NCBI GenBank assembly: GCA_038210275.1
Contig: JBBQWV010000019.1
Coordinates: forward strand, 1-64,000
Direction of reading: 5' to 3'
DNA from: PALSA-1296 sp038210275
GTDB taxonomy: Bacteria; Bacteroidota; Ignavibacteria; Palsa-1295
DNA length: 64,000 nt
The position numbers were made by a program, and so were the translations under genes. Position 1 is the first letter of the stretch. Every line of letters starts with the position of its first letter. This document shows, one piece after another, positions 8,380-17,988 of this stretch. A model generated the notes under the pieces. It ran no database searches, had not been told where the DNA came from, and saw only the letters and a program-made list of their open reading frames with translations.

Positions 8380-9003
8380 CTATTTATCGCTAATAGTCGG
8401 TAATATGATCGTACTATCGCGTTCAAGAAGGATTTTTTGGATAAAAGCTTCGAACTCTTGATAGCTGCCTTCACCAAAATGGGTGGTTCGCAAAATTCCA
8501 TTTTTATCATAAAGATAATAAGCTGGCCAATATTGATTGGAAAGGGAATTCCAAATCTCATACTCGTTATCAGCAATAATAGGATACGTCAACCCAAATT
8601 TTTGTATAGCCGATTTCAGTTTTTGCGGCTGCTTTTCGGAATCAAATTCAGGAGTGTGCACACCAATAACAACCAAACCTTTCTCTTTATATTTTTCCGC
8701 CCAAGATTTAACATGCGGTAAGGTATGGATACAGTTGATGCAGCTATAATCCCATAGATCAATCAAGACAACTTTTCCTTTTATTTGAGGCAGAATCTCA
8801 TTAGAATTTATATTGTAGTAACGTTCAGCAGAATATTTTGTAGGAAGAGAAGGTATATGAGCGTTATCATTTACTTGATCTTTCATTGCAGCAGCAAGTG
8901 TTGCTGTCTCAAGTGGAAGTATATGCTTTGGGGAGTCAATCGGCTGGGTTTTACCGCACGATGACAAGACAAGAAGGATACAAAAGATGTTGATAAATTT
9001 CAT
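8380..9003 (-). CDS. Thioredoxin-fold lipoprotein (TlpA/DipZ-like redoxin)
   Basis: 207 residues from the ATG at 9003. The N-terminus is a lipoprotein signal (FCILLVLSSC, lipid-attachment Cys16), so the protein is probably membrane-anchored and faces the periplasm. The redoxin domain covers about residues 70-200, with the motif WDYSCINCIHTLP (Cys88 and Cys91), close to the W-x-x-x-C-x-N-C form of DipZ-like thiol oxidoreductases. WPAYYLYDKNG carries the expected cis-proline region. It probably reduces or exchanges disulfides in exported proteins. A 28-residue upstream extension in frame would ruin the lipobox and is rejected. About 106 bases of apparently empty sequence separate it from gatB. 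Confidence 0.88.
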   Translation of the reverse strand: MKFINIFCILLVLSSCGKTQPIDSPKHILPLETATLAAAMKDQVNDNAHIPSLPTKYSAERYYNINSNEILPQIKGKVVLIDLWDYSCINCIHTLPHVKSWAEKYKEKGLVVIGVHTPEFDSEKQPQKLKSAIQKFGLTYPIIADNEYEIWNSLSNQYWPAYYLYDKNGILRTTHFGEGSYQEFEAFIQKILLERDSTIILPTISDK

Positions 9004-9019
9004 ATACGTAATGTGATAC

Positions 9020-9628
9020 CTACGAAGATGGTTTGCCTTTTGATACGAACGGATTATCTTTAATGAAGAACCTCCATTCTTTTTCAACTCCGACGTTAAT
9101 TCCTACTCGAGTCGTTATAGCGATCTTCTCCTCTTTATGTAATTTTCCCCTCGTAAGGAATAGGTCTTCAGAGGTTATCAGATCTATGCCGTTCTCATCT
9201 CGCATTATTCCAAGTGCCTGGCAAAGCTTTCCTGGACCCGAAAGAAGATCGGTCTCTTTTCGTGCTTTAACCCTACGGTTGAACATCTCTTTTGTTCCGC
9301 TCACAGGCTCAAGAGCGCGGAGGAGAATAGCTTCGGCGCCACCGGCAAATCCGGTGACGACGTTTGCGCAATAGTGCATACCGTAAGTGAAGTACACATA
9401 CGCAAAGCCTGCTTCGCCAAACATGATCTTATTTCTTTCCGTCATACCCCGAAATGAATGACTGGCAGGGTCGCTCTGATGATACGCTTCAGTTTCAACT
9501 ATGCGTCCGACAAATTCGGTATCGCCGAGTCTGCGATGCAGATATGCGCCAAGTAACTCACGAGCAACCTGAGTCACTTCCCGCTCAAAGAAGGAGCGAT
9601 CGAATCGCTTTTCTAAAGCCTTACTCAC
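9020..9628 (-). CDS. DNA-3-methyladenine glycosylase (AAG/MPG family)
   Basis: 202 residues, standard for the family. It removes alkylated purines from DNA as the first step of base-excision repair. GRIVETEAYHQSDPASHS (about 41-58) includes the catalytic glutamate; FGEAGFAYVYFTYGMHYCAN and LLSGPGKLCQALGI are the other conserved blocks. The start is GTG, overlapping the end of the DUF255 gene by eight bases. The related Mpg product in other bacteria acts alone. Confidence 0.95.
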   Translation of the reverse strand: MSKALEKRFDRSFFEREVTQVARELLGAYLHRRLGDTEFVGRIVETEAYHQSDPASHSFRGMTERNKIMFGEAGFAYVYFTYGMHYCANVVTGFAGGAEAILLRALEPVSGTKEMFNRRVKARKETDLLSGPGKLCQALGIMRDENGIDLITSEDLFLTRGKLHKEEKIAITTRVGINVGVEKEWRFFIKDNPFVSKGKPSS

Positions 9629-11699
9629 TGAGCCAGCGGGTTTTCTCTAAATAAGACTTGAGTTCATCAAGTTCAGTAATTGGTAATTCACAGGTTTGAT
9701 TGGAACAGAAATAAATAGTGAGTTTATCATCCTTCATTGGCAGATTCTTTGCGAAATTATTTGCCATATTTGAACTTGAAGAAACAAGTACTTTACGTGG
9801 AAGATAGTATTTTGCAAACTCTCTTCGCATATTCTTGTAGATCTCTCCGCTGAGATCGCCCACAAAAACAATCTCAGTAGGTGCATAGTGATGCCATTCT
9901 ATTCCTACTAACATTTCGGGCATCGTATAGGGATACTTCGCAAGCTTCCCTGCAAAATTAAGCAAGGTGCGTTCGGCTTTTTCTTTGTACTCTGAATTAG
10001 CAGTAATAGCGTGAAGTTTCAGAAGGTTCAGAACGCTAATGGAATTGCCGCTTGGCTCGGCACCATCATAATCATTCTTCGTTCGAATAATTATGTCAGG
10101 CGCTTCTCTACTTGTAAAATATCCGCCTTGTTTGTCATCGTAAAGATAGTGATCTTGCTCTTCCTGCAAAATTATTGCGCGCTCAAGCCAAGTATTGTCA
10201 AGCGTTGCATCATATAATTCTAAAAAACCTTTAACAAGAAACGCATACGTATCAAGCGTTGCATCGAAACGCGCTTCACCATCACGCCAACGGTGAAGGA
10301 GCTTGCTTCCTGGTTTAATATATAGCTTTTGCCAAATAAATGCGGCAGAGCGAAGAGCAGCATTTATGTAATACAGGTTTCCAAGCACATCTCCAACTCT
10401 TGCAAGAGCTCCTATCACCAAACCATTCCACGAAGCAAGTATTTTATCATCAAGGTGTGGCCGAACACGCTTTGCTCTTTCATCAAAGAGGATTTTCTTT
10501 GAATCAGAGATGATTTTCTGAGCTTCGGCGATTGATATTTCAAAGCGTGCAGCAGTCTCAGTAATTGTTTGCTTTTCATGAATAACATTCTTCCCATCCT
10601 CCCAGTTACCTTTTGCAATAATGCCAAAATGATAGGCTAATATTTTACTGTTTGTTTCTCCGAGAACTTTTTCGATCTCATCCAAAGTCCAAACATAATA
10701 TGTACCCTCGACGCCCTCAGAATCTGCATCAAGAGCACAATAAAATGCTCCTTCGGGATGTGTTAATTCTAGTAAGACAAAATCGCAAGTTGTGCGAACA
10801 ACTTCAGCATAAAGTTTTTCCTGCGAGATCTGGTAAGCATCAAGAAAGGCGTGTATTAGCTGTGCTTGATCATAAAGCATTTTTTCAAAATGCGAGACAA
10901 GCCAGAATTTATCGACAGAGTATCGGTGAAAGCCGCCGCCAAGATGGTCGTTCAAACCACCGAGCGCCATTTTCCGAAGCGTAAAGAGCGCCATCTCTTT
11001 TGCGCGTTCATCGCCACTTGCCGAATAATGATTAAAGAGAAAATCATATTGCACCGGACGCGGAAATTTTGGTGCACTACCAAATCCGCCGTTCTCTGCA
11101 TCGAATGTTCGCTCAAAAAATGATATTGCAGAATCTCCCAGTGTAGGTGAGAGCAATTTCGGCGAGGCGTTATCATCCTCACTATTTTTTAAAATGGCAT
11201 CGGTTAAGCCTTCACTGGAGTTGATCAGTTCGTCTCGTTTTGTTTGCCACAATTCCGTGATGCGCTCTAATAATTGCTTGAAGCTTGGTTTGCCATACGC
11301 AGGTATCGGGGGAAAATACGTGCCGCAAAAAAATGGTTTTAGCTCCGGTGTCAAAATAACCGTCATTGGCCATCCACCGCTGCCCGTCATTGCCTGTGTT
11401 GCAGCCATATAGATCGCATCTATATCCGGGCGTTCTTCGCGGTCGAGCTTGATGGAGATGAAATTTTCATTGAGATAAACAGCAACTTTCTCATCCTCAA
11501 AGCTCTCGCGTTCCATCACATGACACCAATGACAAGTCGAATAACCTATCGAAAGAAAGATCGGTTTATTTTCTTCACGCGCTTTTGTGAATGCTTCATC
11601 GCTCCATGCATACCAATCAACAGGGTTATACGCATGCTGCAAAAGATATGGTGAGCCTTCATGAATGAGTCTATTAGACTTTTCGTGATGTTCGTTCAT
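9621..11699 (-). CDS. DUF255/YyaL-family protein: thioredoxin-like domain plus (alpha/alpha)6 barrel
   Basis: 692 residues. The N-terminal domain (about 1-165) is thioredoxin-like with STCHWCHVM (Cys56, Cys59), KLDREERPDID and GGWPMTVILTP, all hallmarks of the spermatogenesis-associated protein 20/YyaL family. The rest has the six-hairpin glycosidase-like fold with GGGFHRYSVDKFWLVSHFEKM. The function of the family is not established; a thiol-redox or sugar-epimerase-like role has been suggested on fold grounds. The ATG follows the GDPD stop immediately. Confidence 0.95.
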   Translation of the reverse strand: MNEHHEKSNRLIHEGSPYLLQHAYNPVDWYAWSDEAFTKAREENKPIFLSIGYSTCHWCHVMERESFEDEKVAVYLNENFISIKLDREERPDIDAIYMAATQAMTGSGGWPMTVILTPELKPFFCGTYFPPIPAYGKPSFKQLLERITELWQTKRDELINSSEGLTDAILKNSEDDNASPKLLSPTLGDSAISFFERTFDAENGGFGSAPKFPRPVQYDFLFNHYSASGDERAKEMALFTLRKMALGGLNDHLGGGFHRYSVDKFWLVSHFEKMLYDQAQLIHAFLDAYQISQEKLYAEVVRTTCDFVLLELTHPEGAFYCALDADSEGVEGTYYVWTLDEIEKVLGETNSKILAYHFGIIAKGNWEDGKNVIHEKQTITETAARFEISIAEAQKIISDSKKILFDERAKRVRPHLDDKILASWNGLVIGALARVGDVLGNLYYINAALRSAAFIWQKLYIKPGSKLLHRWRDGEARFDATLDTYAFLVKGFLELYDATLDNTWLERAIILQEEQDHYLYDDKQGGYFTSREAPDIIIRTKNDYDGAEPSGNSISVLNLLKLHAITANSEYKEKAERTLLNFAGKLAKYPYTMPEMLVGIEWHHYAPTEIVFVGDLSGEIYKNMRREFAKYYLPRKVLVSSSSNMANNFAKNLPMKDDKLTIYFCSNQTCELPITELDELKSYLEKTRWLSE

Positions 11700-12494
11700 T
11701 TATGAAATATGTTTGTTGCGATAGGCTACTAATTCTCGCGGAATATCCGTGACTACTGCTTTCGCTCCTTCACCAATTGCTTGATTAAATTCCTCAATCG
11801 TTGTAGCCGTATAAATAGAAAGAAATAAATTTTTCTTTTTTATATCAGCACGAGCTTCCGAAGAAATCTCACTCAACATACAGGCAAAACTTGTTGCATG
11901 TGCCAACTGCACAATCTCGGAAGGAAGCATTTCTTCGACAGGCTTCGGAGTTATTACCGGAGAAACTGAACGTGCATTAAAATATTCAATGATCTGACTT
12001 GTCGGGCGAATCACTACCGAGAGTGAATCCCAAGGTAACGCATGAATAAAATCAAAACGGAATGAAGAGTATAACGAGTATGAATGCATTCCGTACTCAC
12101 GAACAAGCGAAACAAGCGGGTGCACGAACCGACTTGGATGAAAACCCGAATAATCCTTCATCTCGATATTCAAATAAGCCTTCCCTTTGACGTGTCTTAG
12201 AACTTCTTCGAAAGTCGGCAAAGCGTCTGCATTTGTTTGGATCAGAAGATCGGCATACTTTCTTTGCCAAATTGGTTTTTCATCGCCACTTTGGAGAACG
12301 TCATCATGATGACAGATCAGCATTCCATCTATCGTCATTTGCACATCCATTTCGATCATTTCAGCGCCGGTTGCAAGCGCAGCATCAACGGCACTGATGC
12401 TGTTTTCAATTGCGCCGCCCGATGTATCGCCGCGATGTGCGCAAATCATTGGCTTTGATTCAAATGGATAATCTTGTAACGGAATTAGTATCAT
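11700..12494 (-). CDS. Glycerophosphodiester phosphodiesterase family protein
   Basis: 264 residues from the ATG at 12494, which sits one base after the fmt stop; a GTG nine codons upstream would overlap fmt and is less likely. AHRGDTSGGAIENS contains the catalytic HR-x(n)-EN pair, EMDVQMTIDG supplies the metal-binding Glu and Asp, and ICHHDD the second histidine. These enzymes cleave glycerophosphodiesters to glycerol 3-phosphate and an alcohol. There is no signal peptide, so it is probably cytosolic. Confidence 0.93.
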   Translation of the reverse strand: MILIPLQDYPFESKPMICAHRGDTSGGAIENSISAVDAALATGAEMIEMDVQMTIDGMLICHHDDVLQSGDEKPIWQRKYADLLIQTNADALPTFEEVLRHVKGKAYLNIEMKDYSGFHPSRFVHPLVSLVREYGMHSYSLYSSFRFDFIHALPWDSLSVVIRPTSQIIEYFNARSVSPVITPKPVEEMLPSEIVQLAHATSFACMLSEISSEARADIKKKNLFLSIYTATTIEEFNQAIGEGAKAVVTDIPRELVAYRNKHIS

Positions 12495-12495
12495 T

Positions 12496-13443
12496 TTATA
12501 AAAACAAATTTCGTGCTCCACGCAAAAACTCCTCTATAGGCATACGCTTTTTATTCTCTCGCTGGACTTCTAATAATTCTATCGGCTTCGTTGACGTACC
12601 AATATATAACCGTTTGCCATCAGGAGAAACAGAGTACTTGCCGGACAATACGTTAAGGTTTACATCATCGGGAATTCGTGATTTAAATACTTTTAGTCGT
12701 TCGCCATTAGAAAGCATTGCAACTGCCGTGGGATATGGCGAAAGTCCTCGAATCTTATTATGCACACGTTCGGCAGTTTCAGAAAAATCAAGTTTACAAT
12801 CTTCAGGAAAGATCTTTGGTGCAGGAGTTGCTTCCCCATTGCTTTGCGGTCGTGGGGTAAGAATACCGCTTGCAAGTCCACGAATTGTATCAAGAGCAAG
12901 TTTCGCGCCAAGATGCATCAATTCGTCATGCAGATCGGCGACGGTTTCATCCTCGCTGATATTTACTTTTTCTTGTAATAAAATATTTCCGGTATCGACT
13001 TTATCATCAAGGAGAAAAGTCGTTACGCCTGTTTCCTTCTCACCATTAATGATAGCCCAATTCATCGGTGCCGCTCCGCGATATTTTGGGAGGAGCGATG
13101 TATGAATATTAAATGCTCCATATTTTGGGATTGTAAATACTTCACGCGGCAATATTTTATATGCAACGATACAAAATATATCTGCATTAAAAAGGCGAAG
13201 ATCAGATATAAATTTTTCATCCCGCAATTTTTCTGGAGCGAGAATAGGGATGTCAAGTTTTTGTGCCACTTCCTGCATCACCATCGGCTGCGTCTTCAAT
13301 CCGCGTCCCTGCTGCTTTTCAGGCGTTGTTACTACAGCGACAATATTTTCACCCGCTTCGTGTAAATATTCAAGGATATTCGCAGCGAATGCCGGCGTTC
13401 CAAAAAAAGCAATACGCAAACCGGATGGAGGTGAATCTATCAA
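12496..13443 (-). CDS. fmt: Methionyl-tRNA formyltransferase
   Basis: 315 residues. It formylates initiator Met-tRNA with 10-formyl-THF. RIAFFGTPAFA is the N-terminal strand, NIHTSLLPKYRGAAP is the formyl-transfer signature with the catalytic Asn and His, and DTGNILLQ carries the Asp. The C-terminal tRNA-binding domain is present. There is no ATG: the first candidate is a TTG at 13443 that overlaps the previous stop (TTGA), which suggests translational coupling. A second TTG eight codons later would give the more usual start just before RIAFFG. Confidence 0.95.
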   Translation of the reverse strand: MIDSPPSGLRIAFFGTPAFAANILEYLHEAGENIVAVVTTPEKQQGRGLKTQPMVMQEVAQKLDIPILAPEKLRDEKFISDLRLFNADIFCIVAYKILPREVFTIPKYGAFNIHTSLLPKYRGAAPMNWAIINGEKETGVTTFLLDDKVDTGNILLQEKVNISEDETVADLHDELMHLGAKLALDTIRGLASGILTPRPQSNGEATPAPKIFPEDCKLDFSETAERVHNKIRGLSPYPTAVAMLSNGERLKVFKSRIPDDVNLNVLSGKYSVSPDGKRLYIGTSTKPIELLEVQRENKKRMPIEEFLRGARNLFL

Positions 13444-14516
13444 GCAAGTTTAGATTTTAATTGCATGATAACCGGCACCGGGCTTGGATCAACTCCTTCA
13501 AGCAAGGCAAGGTAGTAGCTTGTCCAATCGGCTAATGAGATAAGGCTGAACATCCTTGCGACGACTGATTTTCCCTGAGCAGTAAATTCTTTTACTTCTA
13601 CTCCTTTACTTAAAAGAACTTCGTGGAGAATACCAAATCTCTTTGTCACTTGTGGATGCTCATCTTGGGGCGACCTCAGAAATATCACTTGGAATTTATC
13701 CTGCATCGTATGAGGAAAATCCCATCCGTTAATTTCATTATGATTCATCTCCGGTAAGACGTTCCCAAATGCAACGTGCTTGGCATTCTCTTGAATCTGT
13801 CCGCGCCAACGGATATTTACTGTATCGAAAACATCACTGGCAGAATAAATTACAGGAATCCTTGCAAGCAATGTATGCGCAAGACTATTTGCATGGTTAG
13901 CCTCCGTCAAATTTGCAATACCATATTCGTTTGCAAGTTTATCTAATATGTCAGCTGCGTCATTAATGGAAGCAGCTTCACCGGAAGTAAATCCGATTTT
14001 CTCCAATATCATTAATACAGGTACGAATGAGTATGCAAGCGCTGCACGCGGCTGGAATCCGGTTGGCAATATAATGACGGGTAAGTTATGTTGCTTTGCA
14101 AGATCTACAAGTTTTCCTCCTGTCGTTATGCAAATAACTTTCGCGCCCCGTTTCAATGCTTCATCAAACATCGAAAGTGATTCTTCCGTCGAACCCGAAT
14201 AGCTTGATACGATAACGAGTGTATGCTCATCTACAAATCCGGGAAGTCCGTAAGTTCGATTTACAACAAATGGAACAGATGATTTCGAAAGCAAATAGGA
14301 CCGCACCAGATCGCCTCCGATTGCTGAGCCACCAAGACCTGCGAGCACAACATTCGCTATCTCATCTTTTTTAGTAAGCAAAAGGGAATCAAGTGCTTGC
14401 TGCGAACGGATTGCTGCATCCCGCAAATGTCCGCCCATACCTGCAATCGCATCTCCCATTTTTCCAGGATCAAGTGAATGAACGATGTCTTTCGTAATTC
14501 CAAGTGTAAAGCTCAT
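13440..14516 (-). CDS. Bifunctional phosphoglucose/phosphomannose isomerase
   Basis: 358 residues from the ATG at 14516. Two SIS sugar-isomerase folds are present: LAGLGGSAIGGDLVRSY in the first, with the phosphate-binding SSYSGSTEESL, and the C-terminal PGI/PMI half with PEMNHNEINGW, whose His/Glu form the family active site. It interconverts glucose 6-phosphate or mannose 6-phosphate with fructose 6-phosphate. Its stop overlaps the TTG start of fmt. Confidence 0.93.
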   Translation of the reverse strand: MSFTLGITKDIVHSLDPGKMGDAIAGMGGHLRDAAIRSQQALDSLLLTKKDEIANVVLAGLGGSAIGGDLVRSYLLSKSSVPFVVNRTYGLPGFVDEHTLVIVSSYSGSTEESLSMFDEALKRGAKVICITTGGKLVDLAKQHNLPVIILPTGFQPRAALAYSFVPVLMILEKIGFTSGEAASINDAADILDKLANEYGIANLTEANHANSLAHTLLARIPVIYSASDVFDTVNIRWRGQIQENAKHVAFGNVLPEMNHNEINGWDFPHTMQDKFQVIFLRSPQDEHPQVTKRFGILHEVLLSKGVEVKEFTAQGKSVVARMFSLISLADWTSYYLALLEGVDPSPVPVIMQLKSKLA

Positions 14517-14743
14517 ACTGTAAAATATACTATTGTTAAATTTGGATGATAGATAACACAAAGAGGATTTATTCTCGTTCGGATTGATTAATATAATATC
14601 ATTGTGAGGAGGGCTTTAACCCGACGAAGCAATCTAAAAACTTTTACTTTAATACCACTTTTCAATATTTAAGATCGCCACGTAATCAGCAAGCGGGCTC
14701 CTCGCGACAACATTTTGGATGACCACAATATTCCTAATCAACA
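14517..14743. other. Non-coding gap that holds the inverted-repeat element
   Basis: No credible reading frame is present. The only structured part is the dispersed element at 14599-14710; the flanks are AT-rich. Confidence 0.6.
14599..14710. repeat. Dispersed imperfect inverted-repeat element, copy 1
   Basis: The left arm (14599-14635: GAGGAGGGCT, CCGACGAAGCAATCT) is roughly the reverse complement of the right arm (14672-14710: AGATCGCCACG, GGGCTCCTCGCGA), separated by an AT-rich loop of about 36 bases. A second member with the same arm motifs is at 48549-48645. It resembles the short non-autonomous palindromic elements with GCGAGGAGG and GAAGCAATC motifs seen between genes in many bacteria. 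Confidence 0.7.
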
Positions 14744-16756
14744 TTATTTCCCCAATGACTTCCTGAATTCCTCCATTTTAATGAAATGATCTATTGTATG
14801 ATTTGCGGCATCCAGATCCCTGCCTTGCAATGTTTCAATATTTGCCGTCATATCAGGCTCGAAACGAAGAGCAAGATCAATAAATTTTTTCGCCTCGTCA
14901 TTTTGACCACGTTTCACCAGATCCCTCGCTCGTTCAGCGAGAGGTAATGCCTGATACCACCGAGAGTTATCGGTATAATAACTATGTCCGCGATAGTGGG
15001 AGTCATGCCATTGGATGATTGGCAAGGGCACTTCAAAAGCAGAATCGCGCTCTAAAAAGCGATATGCAAGTCCTGCCGCAAAAGGTTTATAGGTTGGCGC
15101 AAATAATGGATCACGCTGAATAAGAACCTCAGGAGAAACATAAATTGGACGGTCACTATTTTTAGTTACGAAAGCTTCAGTAAAAGTCCGATAATTTTGC
15201 GAGATCGCCGCAGTATCAAAAGGCATCCCTCTGTCAAATTTAACAAGATCAACAATGAACGGCGCAAGTTCCGGTTCAAGACGTTTCATGACATCCGGTG
15301 CTCGCTGTTTCAAGTGATTATAATACCACGGTCTGTCACGAAGCATTGCAACATCAACGACAAAAATATCCGGACGAATGTTTTCTACTAACTGATAATA
15401 GAAAGCGCCGCTTGCCCAAAAATCCCAACTTGAAGTGAAAATGATCGCATCTTTCGGCAAGCTCTTCAACATATTGATGGTGTAATCTTCGACAAAATAA
15501 TTACCGCTTTCATCAATATCTTTATAATGTGCAAAAACTTCGACCCCACTAAATATAAAAGCGGATATAGTAATTGCCATTGCCAGATCAACCTTGATCT
15601 TTTCTTTGAGGAGACGTAATATCCAAACGACACCAAATGTTGCGGCAATTGCTGATGCAAGATAAGCGGTGAGAAAATACGGATTGATCTCAAGAATTTC
15701 AAAATTCATGGACCACAGCAGACATCCAAAGAAAAGTAAAAAAATAAAAGGAAGTAAGTGCGCTTTGCCCCGACCTGATGAACTGAGCATTGCATATAAT
15801 CCGCATACGACAAGAATCACACCAACAATAGTGAACTCCGCAGGGTATTTTCCCCAAAAATATGGCCAATTTATTTTCGGAGCCGTTTTCGTGAACATCA
15901 TTACGCTGTACTGACCTCCGCTAAAATGCTTCAAGAAAGAATTGAGATTCGCAGGATGCCCCCAATCCATTAATGGATATTGGGAAGCACGAATAGGAAA
16001 ATAAAGATACGGAAGTAATCCAAGTATAAAAGGAGGTGCAAGTTTTGCGATTCGAATCCAAGCATTTCGCTTAAAACCAAATGTTGCAAAGAATATATAT
16101 AAACTTGCCGGCGCTAAAAGAATCGTGGTCAAGTGATTAGAAAAAGAGAGACCAAGAGTAATCGCAAAAAGAAAAGATTCTTTTCCGAATTTTTCTTTTT
16201 CCAATCGCAGCATTCTGAATAAGAATGTCAAAACGATCGGAATCATAAAACAATGAATAGGATAGACTTCAACGGATGACGACGTATCCCACCATGTGGC
16301 GCTGAATGCCATTGCAAGCCCTGCAAAAACACCAGCTGCAACCGATTCTATTTTCTTTTGGTCAGTGGTAATTTCATTAATCTCACCAGGCTTTACAATT
16401 GCCCTCTTCCCTTTCTGGGGCTGTACTCTTTTTCTTTTCTCGTTAAACCAATAAAGATAAAGTTCGGAAACCAAAAATACAATTCCGCTGCTGCCCAACG
16501 CCACAAAAAAAGCGGACATGATATTCAGCCGCATAATGATGTGCTCGGCGATAGGCAGGTGAGCGAAAAGATAGCCGAGCATACAAAATATCGGATAGCC
16601 CGTTGGATGCGCAATACCAAGTGTTGCACAAACTGTCGCAAGTTCGCCTCCGTCAATGAAAGGAACAGAGGGTGCCATCGTCTTTAAATAAACAAGGAAA
16701 GAAACGAGAAAAACAAGAAGCGCTCCGAAGATAGGACGAGAGAACAATTTTTGCAT
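14744..16756 (-). CDS. DUF2723 membrane protein (GT-C-like glycosyltransferase)
   Basis: 670 residues. The first 420 or so hold about ten membrane segments. The opening SVPFIDGGELATVCATLGIAHPTGYP matches the DUF2723 signature, in which the acidic DGGE near the first periplasmic loop is the likely catalytic site, as in protein O-mannosyltransferases. The C-terminal 220 residues are soluble and probably periplasmic. This family is typical of Bacteroidota and related phyla and is thought to glycosylate exported proteins or lipids, but the substrate is unknown. The gene is monocistronic, with its own upstream gap. Confidence 0.88.
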   Translation of the reverse strand: MQKLFSRPIFGALLVFLVSFLVYLKTMAPSVPFIDGGELATVCATLGIAHPTGYPIFCMLGYLFAHLPIAEHIIMRLNIMSAFFVALGSSGIVFLVSELYLYWFNEKRKRVQPQKGKRAIVKPGEINEITTDQKKIESVAAGVFAGLAMAFSATWWDTSSSVEVYPIHCFMIPIVLTFLFRMLRLEKEKFGKESFLFAITLGLSFSNHLTTILLAPASLYIFFATFGFKRNAWIRIAKLAPPFILGLLPYLYFPIRASQYPLMDWGHPANLNSFLKHFSGGQYSVMMFTKTAPKINWPYFWGKYPAEFTIVGVILVVCGLYAMLSSSGRGKAHLLPFIFLLFFGCLLWSMNFEILEINPYFLTAYLASAIAATFGVVWILRLLKEKIKVDLAMAITISAFIFSGVEVFAHYKDIDESGNYFVEDYTINMLKSLPKDAIIFTSSWDFWASGAFYYQLVENIRPDIFVVDVAMLRDRPWYYNHLKQRAPDVMKRLEPELAPFIVDLVKFDRGMPFDTAAISQNYRTFTEAFVTKNSDRPIYVSPEVLIQRDPLFAPTYKPFAAGLAYRFLERDSAFEVPLPIIQWHDSHYRGHSYYTDNSRWYQALPLAERARDLVKRGQNDEAKKFIDLALRFEPDMTANIETLQGRDLDAANHTIDHFIKMEEFRKSLGK

Positions 16757-16787
16757 AGTTATCTAAAGTCGTTAGTAAAAAAACATC

Positions 16788-17978
16788 CTACTTAACATTT
16801 ACGCCTAAAGCTTTCACCGCCAAATATGCTTGCATTGTAATCCCCGTCTTTAACGCTTTTTCGTCTATCGTAAAATGATCATTATGAATATCGGCGATGA
16901 TGCCCTGTTTCTTATTTCGAATACCAAGACGGTAGAAAGTACCGGGGACTTTCTCCAGATAATATGCAAAGTCTTCCGCACCCATCAGTCGTTCAGCTTG
17001 GAATACATGGTCACTTCCGAATAACTCACGGGCGCATTCTTCGGCGAAGATAGTTCTTCCCGGTTCGTTGCGAAGCACCGGATAACCTTTATCAATATGA
17101 ACGTCACACGTCGCTCCGGCTGAAGCACAAATGCCTTCGGTAATTTCTTTTACTCGTGAATGTGCATACTCACGCCACTCTTTTGTCATTGACCGTAATG
17201 TGCCGACAAGTTTGACTTCTTCAGGAATAATATTCGGTGCGAACCCGCCGTGAATAGAACCAATAGTAATCACGCCCTGACTGAATGGATCAATGCTCCT
17301 TGAGATGAGCGTTTGCAACGCAAGAATCACTTGCGCGGAAGTTACAATGGGATCAACAGTAAAATGCGGACGTGCACCATGTCCCGATTTTCCTTTGATC
17401 GTGATATAAAGCTCATCGGCACTTGCCATCATTTCGCCTTCGCAAAAGCCGACTGTGCCTGCATCATGCTGGGCTATGACGTGTAAACCATAAATTTCAT
17501 CAACGCCATCAAGCGCACCATCTTCGATCATAAAAGGGGCACCGCCCGGGTTTTTTTCTTCGCTTGGTTGAAAAAGAAAACGCACCTCACCATGAAATTC
17601 ATCTTTCAGTTCGGAAAGTATCATCGCAGCGCCCAAGCCTATTGCCGTATGCGCATCATGTCCACAAGCGTGCATCTTCCCTTGATTCTTCGAGGCGAAC
17701 GGAAGTCCCGTCGCTTCGAGAATCGGCAGCGCATCCATATCGCTGCGAAGAGCGACGACTTTACCTTTGCTGTTTCCTTTCAGTGTGCCAACAAGTCCTG
17801 TTCTCGCAACTCCGCGCTTCACCTCAATACCGTTCTTCTCTAAAGTCGAAGCAACGAGCTTCGACGTTTCATGCTCTTCAAAAGCAAGTTCAGGATTGGC
17901 ATGAATCGTCCGGCGAAGCGAGACCACTTCGTCAAAATACTTATCGGCAAGTAGTTTTATTTTTTCTTGTATTTGCAT
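16788..17978 (-). CDS. M20-family amidohydrolase
   Basis: 396 residues from the ATG at 17978. It has the metal-binding blocks of the M20D subfamily: MHACGHDAHTAIGLGAA, FLFQPSEEKNPGGA and MGAEDFAYYLEKVPGTFYRLG, plus an internal dimerisation lid domain (GKSGHGARPH). Members hydrolyse N-acyl amino acids, indoleacetyl amino acids or hippurate. The substrate cannot be deduced. It starts ten bases after the YbbR gene. Confidence 0.94.
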   Translation of the reverse strand: MQIQEKIKLLADKYFDEVVSLRRTIHANPELAFEEHETSKLVASTLEKNGIEVKRGVARTGLVGTLKGNSKGKVVALRSDMDALPILEATGLPFASKNQGKMHACGHDAHTAIGLGAAMILSELKDEFHGEVRFLFQPSEEKNPGGAPFMIEDGALDGVDEIYGLHVIAQHDAGTVGFCEGEMMASADELYITIKGKSGHGARPHFTVDPIVTSAQVILALQTLISRSIDPFSQGVITIGSIHGGFAPNIIPEEVKLVGTLRSMTKEWREYAHSRVKEITEGICASAGATCDVHIDKGYPVLRNEPGRTIFAEECARELFGSDHVFQAERLMGAEDFAYYLEKVPGTFYRLGIRNKKQGIIADIHNDHFTIDEKALKTGITMQAYLAVKALGVNVK

Positions 17979-17988
17979 TGACAATGAG

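Noticed and set aside
12410..13105. Plus-strand 231-residue frame
   Set aside because: It lies opposite fmt and the GDPD gene, both with full motif sets; its own protein has no recognisable pattern.
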